A DNA stretch of 64,000 nucleotides from Xiphydria camelus (lineage: Eukaryota > Arthropoda > Insecta > Hymenoptera > Xiphydriidae): assembly GCA_963678675.1 (NCBI GenBank), contig OY783200.1, positions 8,692,501 to 8,756,500 of the forward strand. The letters are read 5' to 3'. Each line of letters opens with the position of its first letter. The stretch's first letter is position 1. Below, in pieces: positions 55,331 to 64,000 of this stretch. A program made the position numbers and the translations under genes. The notes below the pieces were generated by a model that made no database searches, was not told the DNA's origin, and worked only from the letters and a program-made list of their open reading frames with translations.

Positions 55331-55956
55331 AAATTTATTTACGTTATACTCTGTCGCGGGCGACGGATAGTTTATGGTGGATTCACTCGGAATTGGAATT
55401 TGGCAAGATTGATGAACTAAATTAAAAAGTCATGATCTATCGTTTCGACTTTATTGTAACGCGGTCGCGGATTGATTTGCGGCTATAGCTAGACTTCGGA
55501 ATCGGACTAGGAGTTGACGAATATAAAATTGCACCGATCAGAGAAGAGTAACGCGCCGAAAGAGATTCTGAATGCGACTGACGCTAGTTCGGCGGGCCGG
55601 TTGCCTCGAACGCGGAAAAGAAGACAAAGGTAGTGAATATTTCGAGGGGTGGAAAGCGTTGGTTTAGAGTTTACCATGAATTTAGTGTGACGTCGAGTGA
55701 ATTACCGAGACCCGTCGACGGTCTCGGTAAGGGTACTGCGTTAATCCTCGCGAGTAATCCGCTTCGGAATGTCGGCGATTCGAGAGACAAGGAAGGTCCG
55801 GCAATTGAGCGGCAATTTGTATCGAACGGAAAGTACCGTTCGTCCTCGATCTATTGTACTTCCGCTGCTCGCGGTAGAAATAGCTTTTGCTTACCATACC
55901 GTTCGCTTGACTTTCGAACTTTCCGGAACATACTCTATGTTTATGCACTTATGATT
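55331..55956. other. moderate-GC sequence, no gene recognised
   Basis: Host or old-repeat DNA left of the piggyBac. An ORF at 55633-56160 crosses the piggyBac end and is not credible as a gene. The last 40 bp matches 63840-63870. Confidence 0.45.
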
Positions 55957-56391
55957 TTAACCTTTAACTACACGCGCCCAAAAATATCACATAACTACAC
56001 GCGTGGTGTATTTCATACACCAGCTGAAAAAATACTTCTAAGATGTTCATCTACTGGGTTTAGGTACAAAAACACACTTAACTACACGCGCTCTAAAATT
56101 GTAAATAAGTACACGCATGGTGTATTTTATACCAGTAAAAGAAATAGTGCTAAAAATTAATTTATTAAATGTTCTTTCAAAAAATATGTATACCTGTATT
56201 TCTAAAAAACAAAATAATAGCAAATAAAATTTTGATGTTAAAAACAACACATATTTAATACTTAATAATAATACATGTAATAACAACATTAAACGTTATA
56301 GATATGAACGGAAACTAGTAAACTAAACTAATTATGTATAAGAAATTCCTAGCATGTAGTCATTTCCCAAGTAGACCTTCTCTGCATTTTA

Positions 56392-57136
56392 CTATTCATC
56401 GACATCTGGTTGATTTTGGCAGTCTGGACAAGTGGTTATTGCATGTTGCTTGCAAACTGATTTATTACATGTTTGGCATGAAATAGTAGTGACTCTATTT
56501 TTTTGTCTGCCACAGCAAAAGCACCTTCCCCTTACTTTTGCAGGTGGTTCATTTTCCGGCTCTTCTTCTGGCTGATTCTTGTATTTTTTGAGAAATAGCT
56601 GAATGTCGAAGGGTAGAGATTTTAGTTCAGCCCTTTCCGCCAGGTACGGCTTCATCAAAGAAATAGATAGGGCTTTTAGAAAATTCATTCTGTATTTGTG
56701 TGGGTTATTTATGTGGGTCGCGTTATACAAGATCTGACTGTTTATGCCTGATATATTCAGAAGTTGCAAAAATAGAACCAAAGGCCATCTTCTTGTTCTT
56801 CTAGACACAGAATACGTGCTGCACATTTTATCCACTGTGTCAACGCCCCCCTTGTGTAAATTGTAATCCAAAATTATATTTGGCTTATTTGTTTGAGGGT
56901 CTATTGTTGAATCATCGTGCATAGTTGAAATGAGAATCACAGATTTATTTTTCTTGGGCACATAAGACACAATAGTTATATCTTTTTGGAATCCAAAAAT
57001 AGATGTATTTGGAGGTCTATTTTTGTTTGGCAAAAACTCTAATGGGAGCTCCCTTTTATTTTTTTTTACGGTTCCCACCATTGTTACTTTATCTTTCAAT
57101 AGACTTTTAGCCAATTCGTAACTGGTGTACCAATTA
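56392..57136 (-). pseudogene. piggyBac transposase, C-terminal part
   Basis: After the inserted element the frame resumes NWYTSYELAKSLLKDK. Contains the third catalytic Asp in HKGGVDTVDKM and RTRRWPLVLF. It ends in a cysteine-rich RING-like domain (RCFCCGRQKNR, CQTCNKSVCKQH, CPDC) that binds the element's ends in this family. Stop at 56392-56394. Disabled only by the insertion upstream. Confidence 0.92.
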
Positions 57137-59527
57137 CACTGGGGAACAGTTGTTTTGGTGCCGAGGGTTTTTGAACTGATTCTATATCAGTTTGATGTCC
57201 TGAATTCAAATATCGTATTCATTTTTCCCTATCAGCTCCAGTTTTTAAGATATACAATTTTAGAGAAATATGAGTTCTATGATTTTAACTCAAATCTCAA
57301 GTGTAATAAACAAAAGTAGATTCGAATTTTTTATTTTATTTATACCAAATACAATCTTAAGTCAAACTTACAAACAAAAAAAAACATTAAAGAAATCAAA
57401 TATAGTCACTCGACACTTCTAAAACTTCTTTTCCGCGACATTCTTGAATGTTTTTTCAAACAGTCCCTCTTTAAACTCCAGCAGTAATCTGCCATCATGT
57501 GGATGTCCCATCTTCCTTGGTAGCGGTCCTCCATAATTTTAATATCTTGGTGAAATCTTTCACCTTGTTCCTCACTCATGTCTCCTAAATTTTCTGGAAA
57601 CCGGTCCAAGTGGCTGTCTAGATAGTGTACTTTTATACTCATATTGCACCCTAATGATTTAAAGCTGTTCAGCATCTTGTTAACAATTTCAACATAGTTT
57701 TCAGCTTTATGTTTGCCTAGAAAATTTTCTACAACTGCAACAAATGATGTCCAAGCTTCTCGTTCAACTTCATTCATTGAATGTATGAAGGCAGGATCTT
57801 TAATTAATTGTCTTATTTGTGGGCCGTCAAATATCCCTGCTTTGAGTTTTTCTGTGCTCAACTGAGGCATTTTTACCCCTATATATTCAAAACAAGGCCC
57901 ATCCTTATCAAGAGCTTTTACAAATTGCTTCATTAAGCCCAACTTTATGTGTAACGGAGGAAGAATGATTTTTTCTCTTTCAACCAAAGCGTCGTTAATG
58001 ACATTCTTTTCCCCAACGTCCATGTTTTCTCTCAGAGGCCAATCTTTTCTAACCCAGTGGTGTGTTTTGTCCCTACTATCCCAAAGGCACAAGAAACACG
58101 GATATTTTGTATAACCACTTTGCTGCCCAAGAAGAAAGTTCACCATTTTTAAGTCTACACATATCAACCATTGATGTTCGTGATACTTTATCTTCTGCAA
58201 GACTAAATCTATTGTGTTATATTCTTCTTTCAGTTTCGTTGAGTGAGCTATCGGTATTGAACCATATTTATTCCCATTATGTAGAAGGACACATTTTAAA
58301 CTTCGCTTTGAACTGTCAATAAATAGGCGCCAATCATCTGGAATATATTCAGAAAGTCCCATTTCTTTCATGAGTCCCCTAATTTCGTGACAAAATACAA
58401 GATTGTCTTCTTGAGAAAAGAATGGTAGCAGATCTTTTTCTCTTGTACGGTAAAAGGTAATTTTGGTTCCTTGTTCCAGTAAATTTTTGTCGTTTAACCT
58501 AGAAGCCAGTACTTCAGCAGCTTTTTTCGATAAATTGAGATCCCTGGTGAGATCATTTAATTCGTTTTGATTGAAGCGTTGAGGAACTGAAGACGTCCCC
58601 TCATAGTCACTGTTAGTTTCATTAGCATCGGAAGAGCGATCAGAGGGACAATGTTCGTTATCAGAGATATCTGGTAGCTCATGAAATGTTGGAATCGGTA
58701 TTTCATCTGAGTGCGGGATAGGGCGTATTGCCGAGTCTAAATTGGGATAGGTCCATTTATGGCGGTTATTTCGATTGATTCCATTAATATTTGCTAAACA
58801 GAAATAGCAATCATCGAAGTGGTTTTTTGGTTCTCTCCAAACCATTGGTACGCCGAATTTCAAACATTTTCTTTTGCCGGTAGTCCACTGCCGTAATTGC
58901 TCTGTGCAAGTTTTACATACGAGATGCGGGGCCCACGTTTTGTCCTGATCACCAAGCTTAACTCCAAAGTATGCCAAATATGCTTGCTTCACAAAGTCAG
59001 TAATAGCTCGTCTGTTTTGTTGGAACATGTATTCTCCGCATATATAACAAAACACATCAGGTTGATTGACACAACTTCTTCTTGAACTGGACGCTGAACT
59101 CATTTTAATTCTGTTCAATAACACAACACTCTTTTCTTAACAGAAAATAACACGCCGAATTCGATCTACTCTCTTTAGCAAGAAGGCACAAACTGACGAG
59201 ACTTACCTGAGTTAGGGGTATAAAAGGGTCAGTTCAGGTACCTGGGAGGCAATGTTTCCACTATTTATAGATTTACCTGGAATTTACTCATTTACAGACT
59301 GACAATAAAACAATTGCACCCACATTAATGATTATAAAATAATTTTAGAACTCTCAGAAACCAATAAACTGCATAGAAACCAGATATGTAGATAAATTTA
59401 TGTATCTAAAAAAGTAGAGCTGATAGAGAAAAACGGATTGCACCTATAGATTTAGCTTCCCAAATATAGTTAAAATGAAGTCTAAAATCCCAGGCACCAA
59501 AAAAAAATTTTTTTTTGTTCCCCTGTG
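57137..59527 (-). mobile_element. CACTG-ended DNA transposon, copy 2
   Basis: 2391 bp; + strand left end CACTGGGGAACAGTTGTTTT, right end complement CACAGGGGAACAAAAAA. Both continue to GGTGCC. Flanked by TTA at 57134-57136 and 59528-59530 (TAA on the coding strand). Excision with one TAA rebuilds TGT GAT AAT TGG TAC, the CDNWY motif of piggyBac. One intact ORF. Confidence 0.9.
57406..59103 (-). CDS. putative transposase of the CACTG-ended element, copy 2
   Basis: 565-aa ORF from MSSASSSRRSC (an earlier in-frame ATG lies at 59124). Same protein family as 47181-48860, at roughly half identity by eye: FCYICGE, VCKTC, CYFC, CFLCLWDSRDKTHH; LFIDSSKRSLKCVLLHNGNK; PPLHIKLGLMKQFVKALD; LDSHLDRFPENLGDMSEEQG; ERFHQDI. 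No stop or frameshift. The divergence from copy 1 shows two separate lineages. Function inferred from the element structure. Confidence 0.8.
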   Translation of the reverse strand: MSSASSSRRSCVNQPDVFCYICGEYMFQQNRRAITDFVKQAYLAYFGVKLGDQDKTWAPHLVCKTCTEQLRQWTTGKRKCLKFGVPMVWREPKNHFDDCYFCLANINGINRNNRHKWTYPNLDSAIRPIPHSDEIPIPTFHELPDISDNEHCPSDRSSDANETNSDYEGTSSVPQRFNQNELNDLTRDLNLSKKAAEVLASRLNDKNLLEQGTKITFYRTREKDLLPFFSQEDNLVFCHEIRGLMKEMGLSEYIPDDWRLFIDSSKRSLKCVLLHNGNKYGSIPIAHSTKLKEEYNTIDLVLQKIKYHEHQWLICVDLKMVNFLLGQQSGYTKYPCFLCLWDSRDKTHHWVRKDWPLRENMDVGEKNVINDALVEREKIILPPLHIKLGLMKQFVKALDKDGPCFEYIGVKMPQLSTEKLKAGIFDGPQIRQLIKDPAFIHSMNEVEREAWTSFVAVVENFLGKHKAENYVEIVNKMLNSFKSLGCNMSIKVHYLDSHLDRFPENLGDMSEEQGERFHQDIKIMEDRYQGRWDIHMMADYCWSLKRDCLKKHSRMSRKRSFRSVE

Positions 59528-60202
59528 TTATCACAGGTAAGGTTTCTGTTTTCTCCTTTCCATGACTGGAGCAACCGATGGGTAATATCAGATGGAGTAT
59601 TTGAGTTTTGATAGGGGCCCTCTGGCTGTTTTCCACAATATACTTCAAAGTTTGTAACGTAGAATGTTTGCGCATCACATAACACAAAAACTTTTAATCC
59701 ATATTTTGCTGGTTTGCTTGGAATGTATTGTAAAAAACTACATCTTCCTCTAAAAGGTATTAACATTTCATCAATTGTTACCTCAGCACCTATAGAATAA
59801 CTTTTGGCACAGTTCTCTGCAAACCGATCTAACACAAATCTAATGGCCGCGAGTTTATCAGACTTTTTTCTGTCAATTCTTGTATTTTTGTCGTCAAATC
59901 TCAAGGCGGTCAGTATAAATAAAAATCGATTGCAACCCATACAAGCTCGAAAAATTTCTGAACCAGTCCCATCAGTGGTCCACAATTCAAGAAAATGTGT
60001 GTGATTTTGCTTCTTTAGCCCTGCCAAAAATAATAGTCCGAAAAAAGCCAAAAGTTCATTTTTTGTAACATTTTTTACATCTCGTTGTCGGTCATAGTTC
60101 GGTCGCAGTTTTTCAATTTCCAGATTTGTACAATCAACAATATTTTGAATAATATCGTCGGTAAACAATTTTTCGAATGCACTCCTCTCATCTGTGATAG
60201 AT
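59528..60202 (-). pseudogene. piggyBac transposase, central part
   Basis: Likely second exon. Contains AFEKLFTDDIIQNIV, FFGLLFLAGLKK, the first catalytic Asp in VTIDEMLIPFRGR, and LTCDN with the second Asp, cut by the inserted element. The acceptor at 60203 (TGCAAG|A) is weak but keeps frame: exon 1 (257 nt), this part (675 nt) and the C-terminal part total 1674 nt, 557 aa, once one TAA copy is removed. Confidence 0.85.
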
Positions 60203-60273
60203 CTTGCATATGTTTTTGGCCCGGAAAATATTTTTACTAAATTTTTTTTTTTCGTTTTGCTATATTTACTTAC

Positions 60274-60530
60274 GATGGGGTTTTTCTTCCAGTAAGTTTT
60301 TTATCTTTAGCCACATAGTAATCTTCAATAAGGTCGATATTATTTGAATTGTTTCCTTCCTCATCTTCTTCGCTAAACTCTTCTACTGAAGCCAAACTGT
60401 AATCACTTTCTTCTTTATATTCTTCATCTGACATATCCGCATTTCCTTCTTCTATAACCTCTTCCTCTGACGTATCTGCATCTCCTCCTACTTCTTCCTC
60501 AGACTCGTTATCAAATATTGCTTGAGCCAT
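60274..60530 (-). pseudogene. piggyBac transposase, acidic first exon
   Basis: Starts MAQAIFDNESEEEVGG, Asp/Glu/Ser-rich as usual for piggyBac N-termini. It ends at donor CCATC|GTAAGT, followed by a short intron of about 70 bp. Intact itself, but the gene is split further on. Confidence 0.75.
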
Positions 60531-60937
60531 TACTTGGAGCTCATCTTTAGTAAGACTTTTTGGATCTCTAACTTTTATTTGATCCCTAAAAAAGGAATAA
60601 AATACTAGAGAATCAAATTATTTGAGAATATATTAAATTATACATAAATATATACACCCAAAAACCAGGAAATCTGTACAATAATAAATATATACTTACA
60701 TGATACAAAGTACACGCGTGATATATTTTAGGCACCACAACGGATTGCTGCTAATTTCGATGTACAACGACTTTACTAATCAGGCTGCTGCAGTGATACT
60801 GCACGTAGTGTTGACTTAGATGATAATGAAAGGTTAGGTAGCGCGGCGGCGGCTCAGCTGTTCGTATTCAAAAATGGCGGTAGTTTTAAACAGAGTGGTG
60901 TACACAGTACACCAGCGCGTGTAGTTAAAGGTTAAAT

Positions 60938-61121
60938 AAATTCATACACTAATATGATACCACCAGTATACTGAATGTCGCACAGGAAACCGACCAGGCG
61001 GGGGCCTTCTGAATTTCTCTGAAAGCACCGTCCAAGCACTGCCAATTATTCGGTATAGTGGACAAAATATGAAAACTTAAACGCAGCAAGTATTTAATTT
61101 TTAATTTTCATTTTAATTTTT
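60938..61121. other. right flank of piggyBac
   Basis: Matches 63855-64000 (ATGATACCACCAGTATAC..., TGTCGCAC), so it is itself repeated DNA. No gene. Confidence 0.55.
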
Positions 61122-62637
61122 TTAAAACAGGCTTAAACATTTTTTTAAATTTCTTCGTTTTTCCTCAGTGTGTCGCCTTCCTCTCCAGTATCTGTAACAA
61201 AAAAATGTCAAAGCCTAATTAATAAACTAGGTAAATTAATAAATTAATGAAAGAAGGACAGATTCTATACCTTTGGTTCCGCGCGTACAAGTTGCGACCG
61301 CCACGTGGTCGCCTGACAGCCGGTTCGTTCAGAACTGCAAAAAAACAAAAGCATTTATGAATAAAATTGTATAAATTAATTTTATTAAGGAAAATATAAA
61401 TTTACCTTCTGCCTGTGCCGACTGGTGTTGAGGCTCTCTTTCTGGAATGTATAAATAATAATACAGTTATATAAATACATATTATTATAATAAATAATAT
61501 ACCGCATATCCTAGGTCCAAGGAGAAATGCAACAAGCAGGGAGCCCTGGCATTTACCGTCGGCAGTATTTGCCGACAGTGGTAGTGTTTTTTAGGTACAG
61601 GTAAATGTCAGGGCTCCCTGCTTGTTGCGTTTTTCCTAGTAGTGTAGTCATTTTAGATTTTAGATCCAATTTAAAAGTGCAAGTGCAATATTGCCGCTAG
61701 TGGAAGGAGAAGCGGTATTGAAAGCAGGGTTTGTATTAAGCAGCGAATGGACCAATCATAGTTACAGGGACCTTGAAATTTACCTTCAGCCGTGCTTGGT
61801 TGGTACTCGAGTCACTTGTATCGGTAGAAAGTTAGTTGGCTTATGAAAATTGCAATGAGTGAGCGAAATGTCGAACGTCTGATTAATTCCCGATAGCTGC
61901 CGAATTGACAGTTATCGGGAATTAATCAGACGGTCGACATTTCGATCAGGCAGCGCAATTTTCCTAAGACCACTAACTACCGACGCGACTCTTACCGACA
62001 TTAAATGACTCGAGTACCGACCAAGCCCGGTCGAAAGTCCCTGTAACTGTACCGCATGTTTGCGCCAAAACGAAACAAGCTTAGATGGTAACTTTACCGA
62101 CGATCTAGAATTTGATAGAGTTGGCTTGAGAAGAGTTGCTGCGTGAGAGCGAAAAGTGTCAAACGTCTGATTTCCCGATAGCTATCAATTCGGGAGATCG
62201 AAACGCCTAACCTTGAAATCGTACATTTGTGATTAATGGTGGGATTTTGTAGAAATGATAAAAAAAATCAGACGTTTGACTCTTTTCGCTCTCACGCAGC
62301 ACACACGGCGCACTCTTCTCAAGCCAAGTCTATCAAATTCTAGATGATGTAAAAAGGAAATGATGAAGATTTTGCTTACCTTGGTTAGCTTCTGCTGGGG
62401 GTTGGGCAATGTTTTGCAGCCGCAATTGCTGCATTTGCGAAGCTAATTGCTCAAACCGCGCCCTGGAAGCTGCCGCTTCTTGCTCGGCGCGTATTAAAGA
62501 TCGCCGCAAAAACTCTAATTCGGCCCGGTTATCAGGAGGAGGTTGGGGAGGCTGACGTTGTTCACCAGGAAACTCATGCTCCCCAACCTCCTCTCCATCC
62601 TCGATTACTGCTTGCAGCTCACGTTCGATGTCCATGC
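61122..62637 (-). CDS. Small five-exon coiled-coil protein, copy 2 (unknown function)
   Basis: Exons on the - strand: 62637-62380 (ATG 62635), 61441-61406, 61334-61271, 61191-61122; 426 coding nt, 141 aa, all GT-AG and in frame. A non-coding first exon probably ends at AAA|GTAAGT near 62746. The protein begins MDIERELQAVIEDGEEVGEH, has a coiled-coil-like segment (LIRAEQEAAASRARFEQLA), a short exon EREPQHQSAQAE, a basic segment RRPRGGRNLYARN and ends KKCLSLF. The intron between the first two coding exons holds three MITEs. I do not recognise the family. Conservation of exon sizes with copy 1 argues for a real spliced gene. Confidence 0.7.
61511..61639. repeat. MITE with CTAGG...GCAACAAGCAGGGAGCC ends
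   Basis: Inverted ends ATGCAACAAGCAGGGAGCCC and complement; inner TGCCGACGG / CCGTCGGCA words also inverted. Lies in the intron of the coiled-coil gene. Confidence 0.8.
61760..62048. repeat. MITE with AGTTACAGGGAC ends
   Basis: Inverted ends AGTTACAGGGACCTT and complement, then TTGGTTGGTACTCGAGTCA inverted, with a central palindrome of CGTCTGATTAATTCCCGATA. About 290 bp, in the same intron. Confidence 0.8.
62103..62345. repeat. MITE with ATCTAGAATTTGATAGA ends
   Basis: Inverted ends ATCTAGAATTTGATAGAGTT and complement, then TTGGCTTGAGAAGAGT and GCGTGAGAGCGAAAAGTGTC inverted. Internal CAAACGTCTGATTTCCCGAT is shared with the palindrome at 53945. In the same intron. Confidence 0.8.
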
Positions 62638-62749
62638 CTGTAATAAATTTACAACTAATTGTAGAGAAACAAACATCATTTTCACACGATTTATTACTAA
62701 TTATATTATTATTATACATTTATTATATGGTTTTTTATCTACTTACTTT

Positions 62750-63227
62750 AGTGGATAGAACAAAAATACCCAACTTTACACGTCTGAAGCTCAAGAGAGA
62801 CTGCCTTTTGGGCGAAATTCCGTACACCGTGAGACAAAGGTTCGACGAGGTACCGACATATGTACCTCGGGGTACGGAACGCTGCGATAAAGCTGTCAAC
62901 CGTAAGGGCCTTTGCACACGACGTTTTTTAAACTAGCTGACGACGCGCGTTTTTGATGAGCGCGTCCGCTGCGCGTCATCAGCGCGTATTAGCAGGTTGT
63001 ATTAGCAAAGATCGTGTGTAAAAGTCAAAACTTGCCGACTGCCTTGCGTTTGCTGAGCGTCCTAATCGCGTATAACGCGCGTTGTCAGCTAGTTTAAAAA
63101 ACCCCTACTTTAAAAAGGCTTTTAGTTGTGACGTAGGCAGGGTTCTCGGGTAAGGAGACCCCTGATCGCTTTATTGCGTAGTTTCCGACAAGGCGGAGAA
63201 AGGAGCGGCGTAGCGCGTCACATCGTA
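62750..63227. other. non-coding, includes a GC-rich foldback
   Basis: Between about 62910 and 63105 the words CGTTTTTTAAACTAGCTGAC and GTCAGCTAGTTTAAAAAA form inverted ends around GACGCGCGTTTTTGATGAGC, so another MITE is likely. No gene. Confidence 0.55.
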
Positions 63228-63580
63228 TCATTGGAAGAGTATACTTAGAGTTGAAAGTAAAACGTCTTCATGGATTTCTGTAGACGACCAAAATATAAGA
63301 AAAATCCGATGGCCTGTAAATTCGAAAGCAGTATGTTTTATTTCTCCAAAATACTAAGGCAAAGTTAAAAATATAAGGGCTCTCTCTAGTCTATAAGTCC
63401 CTTTCAAAATATCACGAAAATAAATCAAAAGTAACGTAGTTATAATTAATTGGCTCGTATCGGTATGAAATGTGAGACTTTAATTTTGTGGTAATAAAAA
63501 GCTATTCTTCTACATGTACGTATCTTCCTCATGAATAAATTCCAAAAAGTAGTGAAATCCCCCCACAAAAACAGATTCTC
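63228..63580 (+). pseudogene. 3' fragment of a second Helitron copy (USP C-terminus + 3' end)
   Basis: Matches 51220-51570 at high identity. Reads WKSILRVESKTSSWISVDDQ, then NIRKIRWPVNSKA in one frame, showing the ancestral USP C-terminus without the 2-base duplication present at about 51240. Only about 350 bp of the Helitron is present. Confidence 0.85.
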
Positions 63581-63837
63581 TGTAAAAAAAAAGGCGGCAT
63601 GTTCATTCAGAGTCAACAAAAATTGATACGTAAAATACTCTCCAAAAAAGATTTGAAATCAATTAAGATCGCCATGTTCAAGATTTATGTATTAAAAGTA
63701 AAAGGCATCATTTGAAAGGAAAATTATTGTAAATCAAGTTACTAAAAAATTCGACTAAAAAAATTTATAAAAAATTTTAATAAAAAAGAACTTGCCGCGT
63801 TTTTTCCTTCAAAATAAAAAATTCAGACAGAATTATA

Positions 63838-64000
63838 CTCGATGTTTATGCACTTATGATTTTAAATAAATTCATACACTTATAATATGATACCACCAGT
63901 ATACCGAATGTCGCACGGGAAACTGATTAGGCGGGGGTCTTCTGAAATTCTCTGAATTTGACTTCGGCAGTGTAATTTATGAATCACTCTAGCACCGTCC
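63838..64000. repeat. paralog of the piggyBac insertion site (empty)
   Basis: TTTATGCACTTATGATTTTA then AATAAATTCATACAC: the same sequence that surrounds 55961-60933, with a single TTAA (about 63864-63867) and no element. The match continues through ACCGAATGTCGCACGGGAAA to the window end, with a small insertion relative to 60938-61040. Confidence 0.9.

Larger units (their letters stand above)
55961..60933 (-). mobile_element. piggyBac transposon interrupted by a CACTG-ended element
   Basis: Both ends read CCTTTAACTACACGCG, with TTAA on each side (55957-55960, 60934-60937). Without the 57137-59527 insertion the element is 2579 bp. The transposase gene is on the - strand. The flanking sequence recurs at 63840-63990 with a single TTAA and no element, giving a paralogous empty site. 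Confidence 0.95.

Noticed and set aside
55633..56160. 175-codon + strand ORF
   Set aside because: Spans the left end of the piggyBac element, so it cannot be an old gene; no recognisable domain.

Overview
The window looks like arthropod, most likely insect, nuclear DNA. It has spliced genes with short GT-AG introns, AT-rich spacer and a dense load of transposons. Hymenoptera (ant or wasp) is my best guess from the mix of families, but nothing here proves it. No rRNA, tRNA or CRISPR array was recognised.

Host part (about 1-10 kb): two convergent metabolic genes. The 3' half of a BPNT1-type 3'(2'),5'-bisphosphate nucleotidase is on the + strand (exons 1843-2147 and 4948-5205; the 5' exons are not visible). 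A complete five-exon adenylate-forming acyl-CoA synthetase (4-coumarate-CoA ligase / luciferase-like, 540 aa, C-terminal SKL peroxisomal signal) is on the - strand (9805 down to 5498). Their introns hold several foldback MITEs.

Transposon part (about 10.4 kb to the end), mostly nested. (1) A full-length Ty3/Gypsy LTR retrotransposon (11605-19913, - strand) has two 823-bp LTRs that look identical, and sits between inverted LTR-like repeats. (2) 19.9-30.6 kb is a patchwork of palindromes, an irregular tandem array and a pair of about 0.68-kb inverted repeats. (3) 31672-35406 is an apparently intact ISL2EU-type PIF/Harbinger element with convergent THAP-DDE transposase and SWIM-YqaJ nuclease genes; an internally deleted relative lies at 36119-37206. 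(4) From 37788 to about 51570 there is a decayed Helitron whose polyprotein reads Ulp1 - Ulp1 - basic linker - DUF6570-like - HUH Rep - Pif1 helicase - USP deubiquitinase. Three other elements sit inside its coding sequence: a 281-bp MITE, a complete pogo-like element (39346-42106) and a CACTG-ended element with an intact 559-aa ORF (46986-49302). Removing each with one target duplication restores the reading frame. (5) 51.9-55.3 kb holds two giant palindromes and a hairpin element. (6) 55961-60933 is a piggyBac whose transposase is split by a second CACTG-ended element with an intact 565-aa ORF; the end of the window carries a paralogous empty site for this piggyBac. (7) A small five-exon coiled-coil gene of unknown function is present twice (30500-31326 and 61122-62637).

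The strongest candidates for something under-described are the Helitron that brackets Rep/helicase with SUMO-protease-like and deubiquitinase-like domains, the CACTG-ended element family whose two insertion sites can be reconstructed exactly, the hairpin family that keeps its loop but changes its stems, and the duplicated coiled-coil gene.
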